From the NCBI GenBank assembly GCA_964629875.1, contig CAZVRK010000001.1:107288-171287 (forward strand): DNA of 64,000 bases. Reading direction: 5' to 3'. This DNA comes from UBA3495 sp964629875. GTDB lineage: Bacteria; Chloroflexota; Dehalococcoidia; Lucifugimonadales; UBA3495. The position numbers and the translations under genes were made by a program. Positions 25,305 to 35,048 of the stretch are shown piece by piece (position 1 is the first letter of the stretch; every line of letters begins with the position of its first letter). The notes under the pieces were generated by a model. The model did not search any database. It was not told where the DNA came from and saw only the letters and a program-made list of their open reading frames with translations.

Positions 25305-25991
25305 ATGAATAAAGCTCCCAATGATCTGCACATGACTATAGTAGGTGTCGGCCCAGGGGATCCAGATATGCTCACAATAAAAGCACAAAAGGCCATCGCA
25401 TCTGCAGACGTTGTTGTCGGTTTCCAGACAGTGCTGAATGTGGTCCAGAGCTGGGTTACAAAAGGCGAATTATGCCCAATGAGCTATCGTAACCAAGAAG
25501 ACGTCCTAGACTACGCTTACTCCCAAGTTGAAGCTGGTAAAACATGCGTCGTTTGTGCATGGGGAGATTTGAACGTATCCGCCAGAGAGTTGCTGGAGCG
25601 AGTATACAGAAGAGTTGGACACGTCACATTGATACCCGGTATCAGTTCCATTCAATTCGCCGCCGCCCGCACAGGCATATTCATGGAAGAATCTCTCTTT
25701 ATCACCCTACATAAGCGAGCTGATACTGGGGCAGACCTGGACGAGCTTACGCACCACCTGAAAGACAGTCTACGTAACATCATATTGTTACCACGCCCAT
25801 TCGACCTGATGCCTGCTCTGATAGCGGCAAACCTGATTAAAGAAGGAATCTCGGCTGAGAGAATGGTTCGTGTATACCAACGCCTGAGTTTCAATGACGA
25901 ACAATGTTGGGAAGGTACTCTAGGCGAGTTAGGCGATAACACCGAAGAATTTAGCGATCTGTCAATACTCGTATTTAGACTCCCAAAATAA
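25305..25991 (+). CDS. cbiE: Precorrin-6Y / cobalt-precorrin-7 C5-methyltransferase (CbiE)
   Basis: The 228-residue SAM-dependent methylase belongs to the corrin/tetrapyrrole family: VGVGPGDPDMLTIKAQKAI at the N-terminus, the second loop CAWGDLNVS and the third VTLIPGISSIQ. CbiE methylates C5 of the corrin ring during B12 synthesis. The CbiT domain that adds the C15 methyl and decarboxylates, often fused or adjacent, is absent here. It is the first gene after the cobalamin riboswitch and is 35 nt before cobN. Confidence 0.9.
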   Translation: MNKAPNDLHMTIVGVGPGDPDMLTIKAQKAIASADVVVGFQTVLNVVQSWVTKGELCPMSYRNQEDVLDYAYSQVEAGKTCVVCAWGDLNVSARELLERVYRRVGHVTLIPGISSIQFAAARTGIFMEESLFITLHKRADTGADLDELTHHLKDSLRNIILLPRPFDLMPALIAANLIKEGISAERMVRVYQRLSFNDEQCWEGTLGELGDNTEEFSDLSILVFRLPK

Positions 25992-26026
25992 GACCATAAT
26001 CTAAAAAGGAAGGACAACACCTAAAA

Positions 26027-29000
26027 GTGAGTTCTCAAAAAGCTCCATCGAAGCACATTGTTATCGTAACCACGGCTGATACTGATATCCTGACAATTGA
26101 GCGAGCAATGGCCACGCTCGACGTTCCAGATTTACCCAATGTCCGAGTTTTTAATCCAGTCTCCAACAACGATAGTCAAACGGGAACAGACATTCTATCC
26201 TCTCTTGATAACGCGGGTGTCGTGGTACTACGCCTACTCGGGGGCAAAAGTGCGATGGGCGAAACATTTGACACTCTTGTCAGTCATTGTCGTTCCCATA
26301 ACATACCTCTGATCGCATGTCCCGGTCACCAAGAATGGGACGAAGACCTCATCACGGCATGCTCAGTTCCTGTGTCAGAACTAGAGACTACCTTTAGTTA
26401 CTTGATGCAAGCCGGAGTCCAAAACTTTGCGAACTTGATACTATTCCTCAGCGATAGTTATCTGGACAAGAGCTATGGTCATGAAGCTCCCGAACCTTTG
26501 CCTTGGGAAGGCGTATATCACCCAGAGACTCCATCCCTCCTTGATGTAGAATCACACATCAATTCGCATTGGATAGATGGACAACCAAACATTGGGTTAC
26601 TGTTCTACAGAGCTCACTGGATGAGTGGGAACCTACAGTTTATAGACGATCTGATAAGATCCATAGAATCGCACGGAGCAAACGTACTCCCAGTGTTTTC
26701 CTTCAGTCTGAAACACAATCCCGAGGACGAATCTGAACATAGTGACACGATACAGAAATACTTAATCGGGCCAGAAGGCTTGGCTCGGGTAGATTGCGTG
26801 GTTAACACAATGGGGCTCGCGATGAGCGACATAAGTGATCAAGGTGCGACTATAGCCAGTGGCTGGGCTACCAACATCATGGAGAGTATGGATGTTCCGG
26901 TTATACAAGCTGTGGTAAGTACAAGTTCTCAGGAAGAATGGCGACAAAGCGATCTAGGACTAGGCCCCATAGACACAGCTATGAACGTCGCTCTTCCAGA
27001 ATTCGATGGGCGGATAATATCTGTCCCATTTTCATTCAAAGAAGAAACCACTTCAACGATCCAGAATTCCCTACAGACTAGTCGGTTACAACGGTACGTT
27101 ACCAAACCAGATAGAGTCGAGACCGTAGCTAAACTAGCAGCAAAATGGGCAAACCTAAGAAGAAAAAGCAATTCTGAAAAGCGCTTAGCAATAATCATGA
27201 GCAATTACCCCACTAAAGATGCGAGAATCGGAAACGCAGTAGGGCTCGATACACCCGCATCTGTTGTTAATATACTCAACGCACTTTCAAAAAGCGGTTA
27301 CGTGGTTCACGATATACCCACAGACGGGGATGAGCTTGTCCATAGGTTGATTGAAAGATGTAGCAACGATCGAGATTCCCTAACCGAAGAGCAAATGCGC
27401 CTAGCCGCGGGACACATTTCTACAGCTAATTACTCAACTTGGTTTGATTCCTTCCCTGAAACAATCCAAGCCCAGCTTCAAGAAGCTTGGGGGGATCCGC
27501 CCGGTCAAGTTTACAGGACGGGTACTCAACTAGCCGTAGCAGGGTTGGATTTGGGGAATATTTTCGTGGGGCTCCAACCTCCAAGAGGGTTTGGAGAGCA
27601 TCCGATTTCTGTTTATCACAGTCCTGATCTAACACCTACTCATCACTACATTGGTTATTACCGATGGATCAAAGATGTTTTCCAAGCTGACGCTATGGTT
27701 CACGTAGGAAAACACGGAACCCTAGAATGGCTTCCCGGCAAAGGCATAGGTTTGTCAGAAGAATGCTATCCTGAGGTTGCGCTTCAAGATATGCCATTAT
27801 TTTACCCATTTATAATTAACAATCCAGGTGAGGGTACCCAAGCAAAACGCAGAACGCACGCAACCATCATTGACCATTTAATTCCGCCCATGACAACCGC
27901 AGACAGCTATGGAGATATCGCAAAGCTTGAACAACTCATGGATGAACATTATCAATGCCAGACCTTGGACCCAGGGAAACTTCCCATATTGGAAGCCCAA
28001 ATTTGGGAGATAGTCCAAAAAGCAGAACTTCATCGAGACTTGGGGGTTGATACACAACCCGATGACTTTGGCGAGTTTATGCTCAATATCGATGGTTATT
28101 TGTGTGAGATCAAAGACGTACAAATCAAGGATGGCTTGCATATCCTGGGAGAACCACCAAGTGACGAACACCTAGTAGGTCTTATGTCAGCCTTGACTAG
28201 GTTAGATATGGGTGAAGTTCCGAGCTTGCGTAGGTCTATAGCCGAGGCTATTGGCCTCGACTATGAAAGTTTGATTGACGACCCAAGTCAACCAATCACC
28301 AAACCTATTCCCGACGTTATCCGAAACCTCAATCCTGACCAGCCGGTGCGCAGCGTGGGGGATCTGATCGAGGGAGTAGAAGATCTGTGTAGACTCGCTT
28401 TAGGAGGATTGAAAACTGCGCAATTCAACGCTGATCTCGTTGAGAGCGTAACAGAGGAAATAGTTGGATTCAAAGATCCTCAAACCATTCATTCGTTATC
28501 CTATGCTTCTAGTTTTATCTATCCTTCCTTAATGAAAACAACCGACGAGATCGATAATTTGCTGAGGGGACTCGACGGACGATTTGTACCTGCGGGTCCC
28601 AGTGGTTCTCCCACTAGGGGGCTACCTAACGTTCTCCCGACTGGACGTAATTTTTACTCTGTTGATCCCAAGACCTTGCCTTCTCCTGCGGCATGGGAAG
28701 TTGGAAAGGCTCTCGGAGATTCCTTACTAACGAAATATTTGGATGAAGAGAGCCAATACCCCGAAATGGTTGGGCTAGTCGTGTGGGGGACTTCAGCCAT
28801 GCGAACACATGGCGATGACATAGCCCAGATACTCTATTTGCTCGGCGTTCGCCCTATTTGGCAACAAGAGAGTCGCCGCGTTACAGGAATTGAGGTAATT
28901 CCACTCGCTGAACTTGGGAGACCTAGAATTGATGTTACCGTTAGAATCAGCGGGTTCTTCAGGGACGCTTTTCCAAATTTGATATACATAATCGATCAGG

Positions 29001-29863
29001 CAATTCAAACCGTAGCAGCTTTAAGCGATGAATCACCTGAAGAAAACTATATCAGGAAGCACCTTATCGAAGACAATACTACAGAAAATACAACTTCCCC
29101 AACGGTATTACAAGATACAGATGACACACCATCCTTGTTCAGAATCTTTGGCAGTAAACCCGGCACATATGGCGCCGGAATTCTACAAGTGCTAGATGAG
29201 CGTAATTGGGAAACGGTTCAGGACCTAGCAGAGGTGTACACAGCATGGGGAGGGTACGCATATACCCAGAAAAATTTCGGGGTGACTGCGCGCAATGAAT
29301 TCCGGCACCGCTTTAGTCAGATCGTAATAGCGGCAAAAAATCAGGATAACCGCGAACATGACATATTCGATAGCGATGACTATATGCAATATCACGGGGG
29401 AATGATTGCTACTGTACGAGCCCTGACAGGACAAAACCCTAGAGAATTTTTTGGAGATAGTTCTGACCCGAACAGATCGAAGGTGAGGGATCTTCAAGAC
29501 GAAGCTCGGAGAGTTTTTCGCAGTAGAGTAGTAAATCCCAAGTGGATTGATTCCATGAAGCGACATGGTTACAAAGGCGCATTCGAACTGTCAGCGACTG
29601 TAGACTATATGTTTGGATATGACGCCACCGCCAACGTTGTAGAAGATTGGATGTATGAAAACGTTACTGAAGAGTACGTGCTAAACGAAGATATGCAGGA
29701 ATTCTTCAAGGCTAGCAATCCTTGGGCTTTGAGGGGCATAGTGGAAAGACTCTTAGAGGCGATTCAACGTGGTTTATGGGAGAATCCCCCAGAGGACATG
29801 CTTGCGGATTTACAAGCACTATATCTCGAACTAGAGACTGATATAGAAGCCCGCCAAGAATAA
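26027..29863 (+). CDS. cobN: Cobaltochelatase large subunit CobN (Mg-chelatase H family)
   Basis: The 1278-residue protein is the large, tetrapyrrole-binding subunit of an ATP-dependent chelatase. The N-terminal half holds the variable domain and the highly conserved centre GLQPPRGFGEHPISVYHSP, then HVGKHGTLEWLPGKG. The C-terminal part has GTSAMRTHGDDIAQILYLLGVRP and ends in the SATVDYMFGYDATA block. Neighbouring cbiE and a cobalamin riboswitch identify cobalt insertion into hydrogenobyrinate a,c-diamide, rather than Mg insertion for chlorophyll. The start is GTG. It is coupled with the ATPase subunit 36 nt downstream. Confidence 0.95.
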   Translation: MSSQKAPSKHIVIVTTADTDILTIERAMATLDVPDLPNVRVFNPVSNNDSQTGTDILSSLDNAGVVVLRLLGGKSAMGETFDTLVSHCRSHNIPLIACPGHQEWDEDLITACSVPVSELETTFSYLMQAGVQNFANLILFLSDSYLDKSYGHEAPEPLPWEGVYHPETPSLLDVESHINSHWIDGQPNIGLLFYRAHWMSGNLQFIDDLIRSIESHGANVLPVFSFSLKHNPEDESEHSDTIQKYLIGPEGLARVDCVVNTMGLAMSDISDQGATIASGWATNIMESMDVPVIQAVVSTSSQEEWRQSDLGLGPIDTAMNVALPEFDGRIISVPFSFKEETTSTIQNSLQTSRLQRYVTKPDRVETVAKLAAKWANLRRKSNSEKRLAIIMSNYPTKDARIGNAVGLDTPASVVNILNALSKSGYVVHDIPTDGDELVHRLIERCSNDRDSLTEEQMRLAAGHISTANYSTWFDSFPETIQAQLQEAWGDPPGQVYRTGTQLAVAGLDLGNIFVGLQPPRGFGEHPISVYHSPDLTPTHHYIGYYRWIKDVFQADAMVHVGKHGTLEWLPGKGIGLSEECYPEVALQDMPLFYPFIINNPGEGTQAKRRTHATIIDHLIPPMTTADSYGDIAKLEQLMDEHYQCQTLDPGKLPILEAQIWEIVQKAELHRDLGVDTQPDDFGEFMLNIDGYLCEIKDVQIKDGLHILGEPPSDEHLVGLMSALTRLDMGEVPSLRRSIAEAIGLDYESLIDDPSQPITKPIPDVIRNLNPDQPVRSVGDLIEGVEDLCRLALGGLKTAQFNADLVESVTEEIVGFKDPQTIHSLSYASSFIYPSLMKTTDEIDNLLRGLDGRFVPAGPSGSPTRGLPNVLPTGRNFYSVDPKTLPSPAAWEVGKALGDSLLTKYLDEESQYPEMVGLVVWGTSAMRTHGDDIAQILYLLGVRPIWQQESRRVTGIEVIPLAELGRPRIDVTVRISGFFRDAFPNLIYIIDQAIQTVAALSDESPEENYIRKHLIEDNTTENTTSPTVLQDTDDTPSLFRIFGSKPGTYGAGILQVLDERNWETVQDLAEVYTAWGGYAYTQKNFGVTARNEFRHRFSQIVIAAKNQDNREHDIFDSDDYMQYHGGMIATVRALTGQNPREFFGDSSDPNRSKVRDLQDEARRVFRSRVVNPKWIDSMKRHGYKGAFELSATVDYMFGYDATANVVEDWMYENVTEEYVLNEDMQEFFKASNPWALRGIVERLLEAIQRGLWENPPEDMLADLQALYLELETDIEARQE

Positions 29864-29899
29864 CGTACTCAAATGAACATTTCGGAGAGAGGTATCTAA

Positions 29900-31999
29900 T
29901 TGTCACCAGAAAGAGATGAAACTCGGGAGCCAACATTCCCATTCAGCGCGATAGTAGGACAAGAAGCCATGAAACGCGCACTATTACTAAATACCATAAA
30001 CCCTAAGATTGGTGGAGTACTAATACGTGGCAAGAAAGGGACCGCTAAGTCTACTGCTGTTCGATCATTAGCTGCCCTACTTCCTGAGATCCAAGTTGTA
30101 TCCGGATGCCAATACAGATGTCTCCCCGATGTTCCACAGGCGGTTTGCGAAACATGCACTAATGGAATGGAACGACCAGAACTTCGCCAGGTCAGGGTAG
30201 TAGATCTTCCTGTCGGGGCTACAGAAGATCGCTTAGTTGGCTCGATTGATATAGAGACAGCAATTAAAGCAGGTACTAAAGCCTTTGAACCAGGACTGAT
30301 CGCTGCAGCACATCGAGGAATACTGTACATAGACGAAGTGAATCTGCTTAATGACCACCTTGTAGATGTTCTACTTGACGCAGCAGCCATGGGACGGAAT
30401 TATGTTGAACGCGAAGGAATATCCATAAGCCACGCTGCCGATTTCATTCTCATCGGTACAATGAATCCAGAGGAGGGCGACCTCAGACCTCAACTAATCG
30501 ATCGATTCGGATTGGCTGTGGAAGTTAGTGGAGAACTAAGTGGAGATGAACGGCAAGAAGTAGTCAGGAGGCGCATAGCCTATGAAAACGATCCACTAGC
30601 ATTCATGACTCAATGGGACAACTACAATCAGTCTCAACGAGAGAAACTAATCAAGAGCCAAGAACTCCTACCACAAGTCTCATTATCAGATGATATGCTG
30701 CGTCTTATAACAGACATATGTTCCGAATACCAAGTAGATGGGCTTCGCGGCGACATAGTGATGTATAAAACGGCTATTACAATCGCCGCATATGAAGGGA
30801 GAACTGAAGTCAACACGGAAGACGTAAGGGAAGCTGCGCAAATGGCATTGCTACATCGTCAGCGTAGATTGCCGTTCCAGCAAGCACAAATGGTGACGGA
30901 TCAACTAGAGTCAATTATCGAAGACCACCAAACGCAACGTCGCGATGGAGATAACGGAAGTTCTGATTCAGGATCTGAAGATACAGGAGATAACCCTGAT
31001 CCTGATCCATCCAGTGACAGCCCCCCTGAATTAAATACGGATTCCCAACCCTCTGATGATACAGGTGGCAAAGAGGACGAACGTTTTGAAATAGGAGAAG
31101 CTCCAGATATTCCTACACTCGACGTGAACCTTTCAGATCGTAGGCCTCGTCAATCATCTGGCAGGCGCGCTAATGCTGTTAGCAACACAACCGTCGGCAG
31201 ATACGTAGGCTCCAGAATACCACTAGGGAAAGCTTCTGATATGTCACTTGATGCGACTCTGCGGGCTGCTGCACCTCATCAGCAAAAGCGCAGGATATCT
31301 CAGGACGACGGCCCCGCTATAATAATTAAACCCTGGGATATAAGAGAAAAAGTACGTGAAACCCGTACTGGCAGTCTAATACTGTTTATAGTGGACGCCA
31401 GTGGTTCTATGGGAGCACAAAGAAGGATGGTTGCCGTCAAAGGCGCCATATTGTCATTATTATTAGACGCATACCAACGGCGCGACAAAGTTGCCCTAAT
31501 TAGCTTTAGGAAAACCTCGGCAGAACTGTTATTACCACCCACAAACAGCGTCGAACTGGCACAATTTCATCTCCAAGAAATGCCCACAGGTGGTCGTACT
31601 CCATTAACAAAGGCATTATATCTTGGGTTAGGTGTCTTGGACCTAGAAACTATGAAGGACCCAGACATAGTCCCACTGGTGGTGCTACTGTCCGACGGTA
31701 GAGCTAACGTAGACCTAGCACCCGGGATCAAAGGACAAGAGGATACCTCATCGGTGACCGCAGTATTCAAAGAAAAACGCATATCATCCGTCGTTATAGA
31801 TACGGAAACAGGGTTTCTGAAATTCCAGATGGCCAAATCCATCGCTGATGACATGGGAGCGCAGTACATAAGGCTAGATGATATGGGATCAACGGCAATT
31901 GCAGATACAGTCAGAAATTATATCCCAGACCAAACCCCTACTATCCATCCAGAGGATATCCCAACATTGCTCAATCAGATTAAAGATGCGCATCCTTAA
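29900..31999 (+). CDS. Chelatase ATPase subunit, fused ChlI-ChlD type
   Basis: The 699-residue protein joins an AAA+ motor to an integrin-I (VWA) domain. Walker A is GKKGTAKST (44-52), Walker B GILYIDEVN (140-148). An acidic, Asp/Ser/Pro-rich linker spans about 341-400. The MIDAS motif DASGS lies at 499-503. In systems of this type it replaces CobS and CobT as the ATPase partner of CobN. The start is TTG preceded by GGAGAGAGG. It lies 36 nt after cobN and shares its riboswitch control. Confidence 0.93.
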   Translation: MSPERDETREPTFPFSAIVGQEAMKRALLLNTINPKIGGVLIRGKKGTAKSTAVRSLAALLPEIQVVSGCQYRCLPDVPQAVCETCTNGMERPELRQVRVVDLPVGATEDRLVGSIDIETAIKAGTKAFEPGLIAAAHRGILYIDEVNLLNDHLVDVLLDAAAMGRNYVEREGISISHAADFILIGTMNPEEGDLRPQLIDRFGLAVEVSGELSGDERQEVVRRRIAYENDPLAFMTQWDNYNQSQREKLIKSQELLPQVSLSDDMLRLITDICSEYQVDGLRGDIVMYKTAITIAAYEGRTEVNTEDVREAAQMALLHRQRRLPFQQAQMVTDQLESIIEDHQTQRRDGDNGSSDSGSEDTGDNPDPDPSSDSPPELNTDSQPSDDTGGKEDERFEIGEAPDIPTLDVNLSDRRPRQSSGRRANAVSNTTVGRYVGSRIPLGKASDMSLDATLRAAAPHQQKRRISQDDGPAIIIKPWDIREKVRETRTGSLILFIVDASGSMGAQRRMVAVKGAILSLLLDAYQRRDKVALISFRKTSAELLLPPTNSVELAQFHLQEMPTGGRTPLTKALYLGLGVLDLETMKDPDIVPLVVLLSDGRANVDLAPGIKGQEDTSSVTAVFKEKRISSVVIDTETGFLKFQMAKSIADDMGAQYIRLDDMGSTAIADTVRNYIPDQTPTIHPEDIPTLLNQIKDAHP

Positions 32000-32082
32000 C
32001 GGACTCGTAGTCAAATATATTTACATGAGCTTTAACACTTGATACCCTCGTATCTAATTCAGAATTAACAGGAGTATCTACT

Positions 32083-33402
32083 GTGGCTAGGACGTTGCAA
32101 TTCGCAGACATGGACAAGATGTTATCTCTATCGAAACGCAGGGGTTTCATGTTCCAAAGTAGTGAAATATATGGTGGATTGGGATCAACATATGATTACG
32201 GTCCCCTCGGAGTCGAATTGAAACGTAATGTCAAAGAAGCTTGGTGGACATCTGTAGTCACAGAACGTGATGATGTCGTTGGTCTAGACTCGGCAATCCT
32301 AATGCATCCCAAGATATGGGAAGCTAGTGGACACGTTGAGAACTTTAGCGATCCACTAGTTGAATGTAAGTCCTGTAATCGGCGATACCGCGAAGATCAA
32401 CTCGAGGCAACAAAGTGTCCGGAATGCGATGGCGAGTTTGGTGACCCAAGAAGATTTAACCTGATGTTCAGAACCTTCATGGGACCAGTAGAAGATACCA
32501 GCCACGAACTTTTCCTGCGTCCAGAAACAGCTCAAGGAATATTTGTTAATTTTACAAACGTCGTAAATTCCAGTCGTAAGAAACTCCCGTTCGGTATAGC
32601 GCAGATTGGTAAAGCTTTCCGTAATGAAATCACGCCGGGAAACTTCACTTTCCGAACCCGTGAGTTCGAACAGATGGAAGTAGAATTTTTTGTAAAACCC
32701 GGAGACGACGAAGAATGGCTTAACAATTGGGTAACATCACGATTTCAGTGGTACCTCAAATACGGAATAAGAGAGGGAAACCTGAGACTTCGCCGTCATG
32801 ATGGCGACGAGCTAGCTCATTACGCAAAAGACACCTATGACATAGAATATCGCTTTCCATGGGGCTGGGGAGAATTAGAAGGGATTGCAAACAGAACTAA
32901 TTTTGATCTAGGTCGGCACTCTGAGGCTAGTGGCACAGATTTGACGTATTTTGACGAAGAATCAAAAGAGCGCTACATTCCATACGTTATAGAACCTTCG
33001 GGGGGAGTCGATAGAGCAACGTTAGCTTTCTGGCTCGATGCATATGATGAAGAGCCTGATGGTGACAATAGCCGAACAGTCCTACACTTGAATCGACACT
33101 TATCCCCAATTAGCATAGCTGTATTGCCACTCAGCCGAAATGAACGACTTACCCCAACTGCTCGGCACGTGTATGACACCCTGAGGAAAACGTTCTCAAC
33201 CCAGTACGACGATGCACAAAGTATTGGACGCAGATATCGTCGACAAGATGAGATAGGAACCCCTTACTGCGTCACTGTGGACTTTGACTCCTTGGAAGAT
33301 CATTCAGTGACCATAAGGGAGCGCGACAGCATGCATCAAGATCGAGTAGAGATAGCTAATTTAGTTAACATAATGCGTGATAGATTAGACCACGGCTGGT
33401 AA
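32083..33402 (+). CDS. glyS: Glycyl-tRNA synthetase (homodimeric class II type)
   Basis: The 439-residue class II synthetase charges tRNA-Gly. It begins MARTLQFADMDKMLSLSKRRGF, matching the single-chain type found in Gram-positives, Thermus and archaea rather than the alpha-beta tetramer. A zinc-ribbon-like insert has CKSC (95-98) and CPEC (112-115). Motif 2 (FRNEITPGNFTFRTREFEQMEVE) and the terminal anticodon domain (VLPLSRNER...) are complete. The start is GTG, with AGGAG upstream. Confidence 0.96.
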   Translation: MARTLQFADMDKMLSLSKRRGFMFQSSEIYGGLGSTYDYGPLGVELKRNVKEAWWTSVVTERDDVVGLDSAILMHPKIWEASGHVENFSDPLVECKSCNRRYREDQLEATKCPECDGEFGDPRRFNLMFRTFMGPVEDTSHELFLRPETAQGIFVNFTNVVNSSRKKLPFGIAQIGKAFRNEITPGNFTFRTREFEQMEVEFFVKPGDDEEWLNNWVTSRFQWYLKYGIREGNLRLRRHDGDELAHYAKDTYDIEYRFPWGWGELEGIANRTNFDLGRHSEASGTDLTYFDEESKERYIPYVIEPSGGVDRATLAFWLDAYDEEPDGDNSRTVLHLNRHLSPISIAVLPLSRNERLTPTARHVYDTLRKTFSTQYDDAQSIGRRYRRQDEIGTPYCVTVDFDSLEDHSVTIRERDSMHQDRVEIANLVNIMRDRLDHGW

Positions 33403-33439
33403 ACTGCATCATAAACAACGAGTCCTTGTCATAACATCA

Positions 33440-34195
33440 CTAAGGATGAGCGTTTAAGCCGCCATCAACATATATTGGTTGGCCCGTTGTATAGTCACAC
33501 GCCTCAGCACACAAATACACAAGCAGCGCTCCAATGTCCTCAGGGGTACCTTTTCGACGCAAAGGTGTGTATCTGACTAATAGTTCTTCCTGTTGTATTT
33601 CCAGCGGAACATCTTCAGCCGTATACCACCCAGTACCAAGGGCATTTACACGAATATTGTCCTTCCCCAACTCTACAGCCAAAGAACGCGTCAGAGACAG
33701 CAAACTAGCCTGAGTCATTGAAAATGTAGATCCGTTGATCATACCCCTCTCGGCTAATATAGAAATAAGATTAACAATTCTGCCATATTGGGCCTCTATC
33801 ATCTGCGATGCGACACGTTGACTTAGACGATACGGAATAAAAACATTGCGCTCGTACAGCGACTCCCATTCGGAAGGCTTAACTGATACAAATGGCTGAG
33901 CATAGAAGCTACGCGCATCATTAACTAGAATATCAACTGCACCATGATTCTCAGAATACGTGCCTATCACATGATCAACAGAATCCTCGGATGCGTCCTG
34001 GATAACACAACAAGAATGTCCAGAGCCTACCAATTCGGACAGGACTGCCTTGTTAGTTGCCTCTCTTCTAGATACTACGAATAAAGTAGCCCCAGCTTCA
34101 CTTAGCGCTCGCGCCAGACGAGGAGACTCATCTCCGCCCGATACATAAAACATTGCGGTTCTATTGTTTAATGAAAATTCTTTCAGTAGTGGCAT
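33440..34195 (-). CDS. SDR-fold protein lacking catalytic residues (pseudoenzyme)
   Basis: The 251-residue short-chain dehydrogenase-like protein clearly shares the SDR fold (LTRSLAVELGKDNIRVNALGTGWY, TTGQPIYVDGG). The normal TGxxxGxG cofactor loop reads VSGGDESPRLA, the NNAG motif is NDAR, and the YxxxK catalytic pair is FSMTQ, so Tyr is Phe and Lys is Gln. The protein probably does not act as a dehydrogenase. ATG 34195 is chosen because AGGAG lies 9 nt upstream, although a GTG at 34204 is in frame. It is followed upstream by an intact SDR gene, so the pair may form a mixed dimer or a regulatory subunit. Confidence 0.85.
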   Translation of the reverse strand: MPLLKEFSLNNRTAMFYVSGGDESPRLARALSEAGATLFVVSRREATNKAVLSELVGSGHSCCVIQDASEDSVDHVIGTYSENHGAVDILVNDARSFYAQPFVSVKPSEWESLYERNVFIPYRLSQRVASQMIEAQYGRIVNLISILAERGMINGSTFSMTQASLLSLTRSLAVELGKDNIRVNALGTGWYTAEDVPLEIQQEELLVRYTPLRRKGTPEDIGALLVYLCAEACDYTTGQPIYVDGGLNAHP

Positions 34196-34221
34196 TAGTG
34201 TCACTCCTAATTTATGTTTAT

Positions 34222-35031
34222 CTAGTCTTCCAGGGCCACAATTGGAGAATGGCCGGTCGGTATTACCCCTGCAGCAAGCCCTCCCCCATCTACAATCATC
34301 ACCTCACCAGTCATATAGTCTGAGGCCGGCGATGCCAAAAAGACCGCAACTGGTCCCAAATGTTCGGGGACACCCAATTTCCCTATCGGAAGAAAGTCTC
34401 CAGAAGCTGGAAGAGTATTACGAATATCAGAGTTAGTACTCTCTGTTGGGATAAACCCTGGTGCAATCGTGTTGGCTGTTATTCCATACCTGGCCAAGCT
34501 AAATGATAGGACCCGAGTTAATTGGATGATCGCACCCTTACTGACACAATACATATAAATATCGCGCCCTCCTCTTAGGCCAAAACCAGAAGCAACATTT
34601 ATGATCTTTCCACTACCCGCTTCAGACATACATTTAGCAACTTCCCTAGAACAATAAAAAGCGCCATTCAGGTTTACGTCCATTGCCCCCTGCCATTCCG
34701 AATCAGTAATTTCCCAGATTGGCTTCCTAACGTTTTCTGAAACTAGTGCCGCATTATTAATCAAGACATCTATGCGTCCGTAATGGGCTAAAGTTTTAGA
34801 AACCAAATCCGCCACCTGAGAGGAATCACTTACATCGGCCGATATTGCGACTGCGTCTCTACCAAGTTTCTTTACAGAATCTGCAGCATCATCAATTGGC
34901 TGCTGGCGTCTACCAGCTATCGCTAGATTCGCACCTGCCTCAGCCAAAGCCATAACCATTCCAAACCCAAGCCCAGTACCGCCACCAGTGACTAATACCA
35001 CTTTGCCATCGAGGTTTAAACGTTCTAGCAT
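34222..35031 (-). CDS. Short-chain dehydrogenase/reductase
   Basis: The 269-residue classical SDR has VTGGGTGLGFGMV (cofactor loop), NNAALVSE, the catalytic Ser in INVASGFG and MYCVSKGAI with Tyr and Lys intact. The C-terminus has the usual TIAPGFIPTE and YMTGEVMIVDGG. Asp/Arg after beta-2 (AGRR) suggests NADP preference. The substrate is unknown. The gene is 17 nt after birA and 26 nt before the SDR pseudoenzyme, in one minus-strand unit. AAGGAT lies just upstream of ATG. Confidence 0.92.
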   Translation of the reverse strand: MLERLNLDGKVVLVTGGGTGLGFGMVMALAEAGANLAIAGRRQQPIDDAADSVKKLGRDAVAISADVSDSSQVADLVSKTLAHYGRIDVLINNAALVSENVRKPIWEITDSEWQGAMDVNLNGAFYCSREVAKCMSEAGSGKIINVASGFGLRGGRDIYMYCVSKGAIIQLTRVLSFSLARYGITANTIAPGFIPTESTNSDIRNTLPASGDFLPIGKLGVPEHLGPVAVFLASPASDYMTGEVMIVDGGGLAAGVIPTGHSPIVALED

Positions 35032-35048
35032 CTTACAATCCTTTCAAA

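Noticed and set aside
26027..31999. CobN-ChlID as a magnesium chelatase for chlorophyll
   Set aside because: The neighbouring cbiE and the cobalamin riboswitch indicate cobalt insertion, and no other bacteriochlorophyll gene is present.
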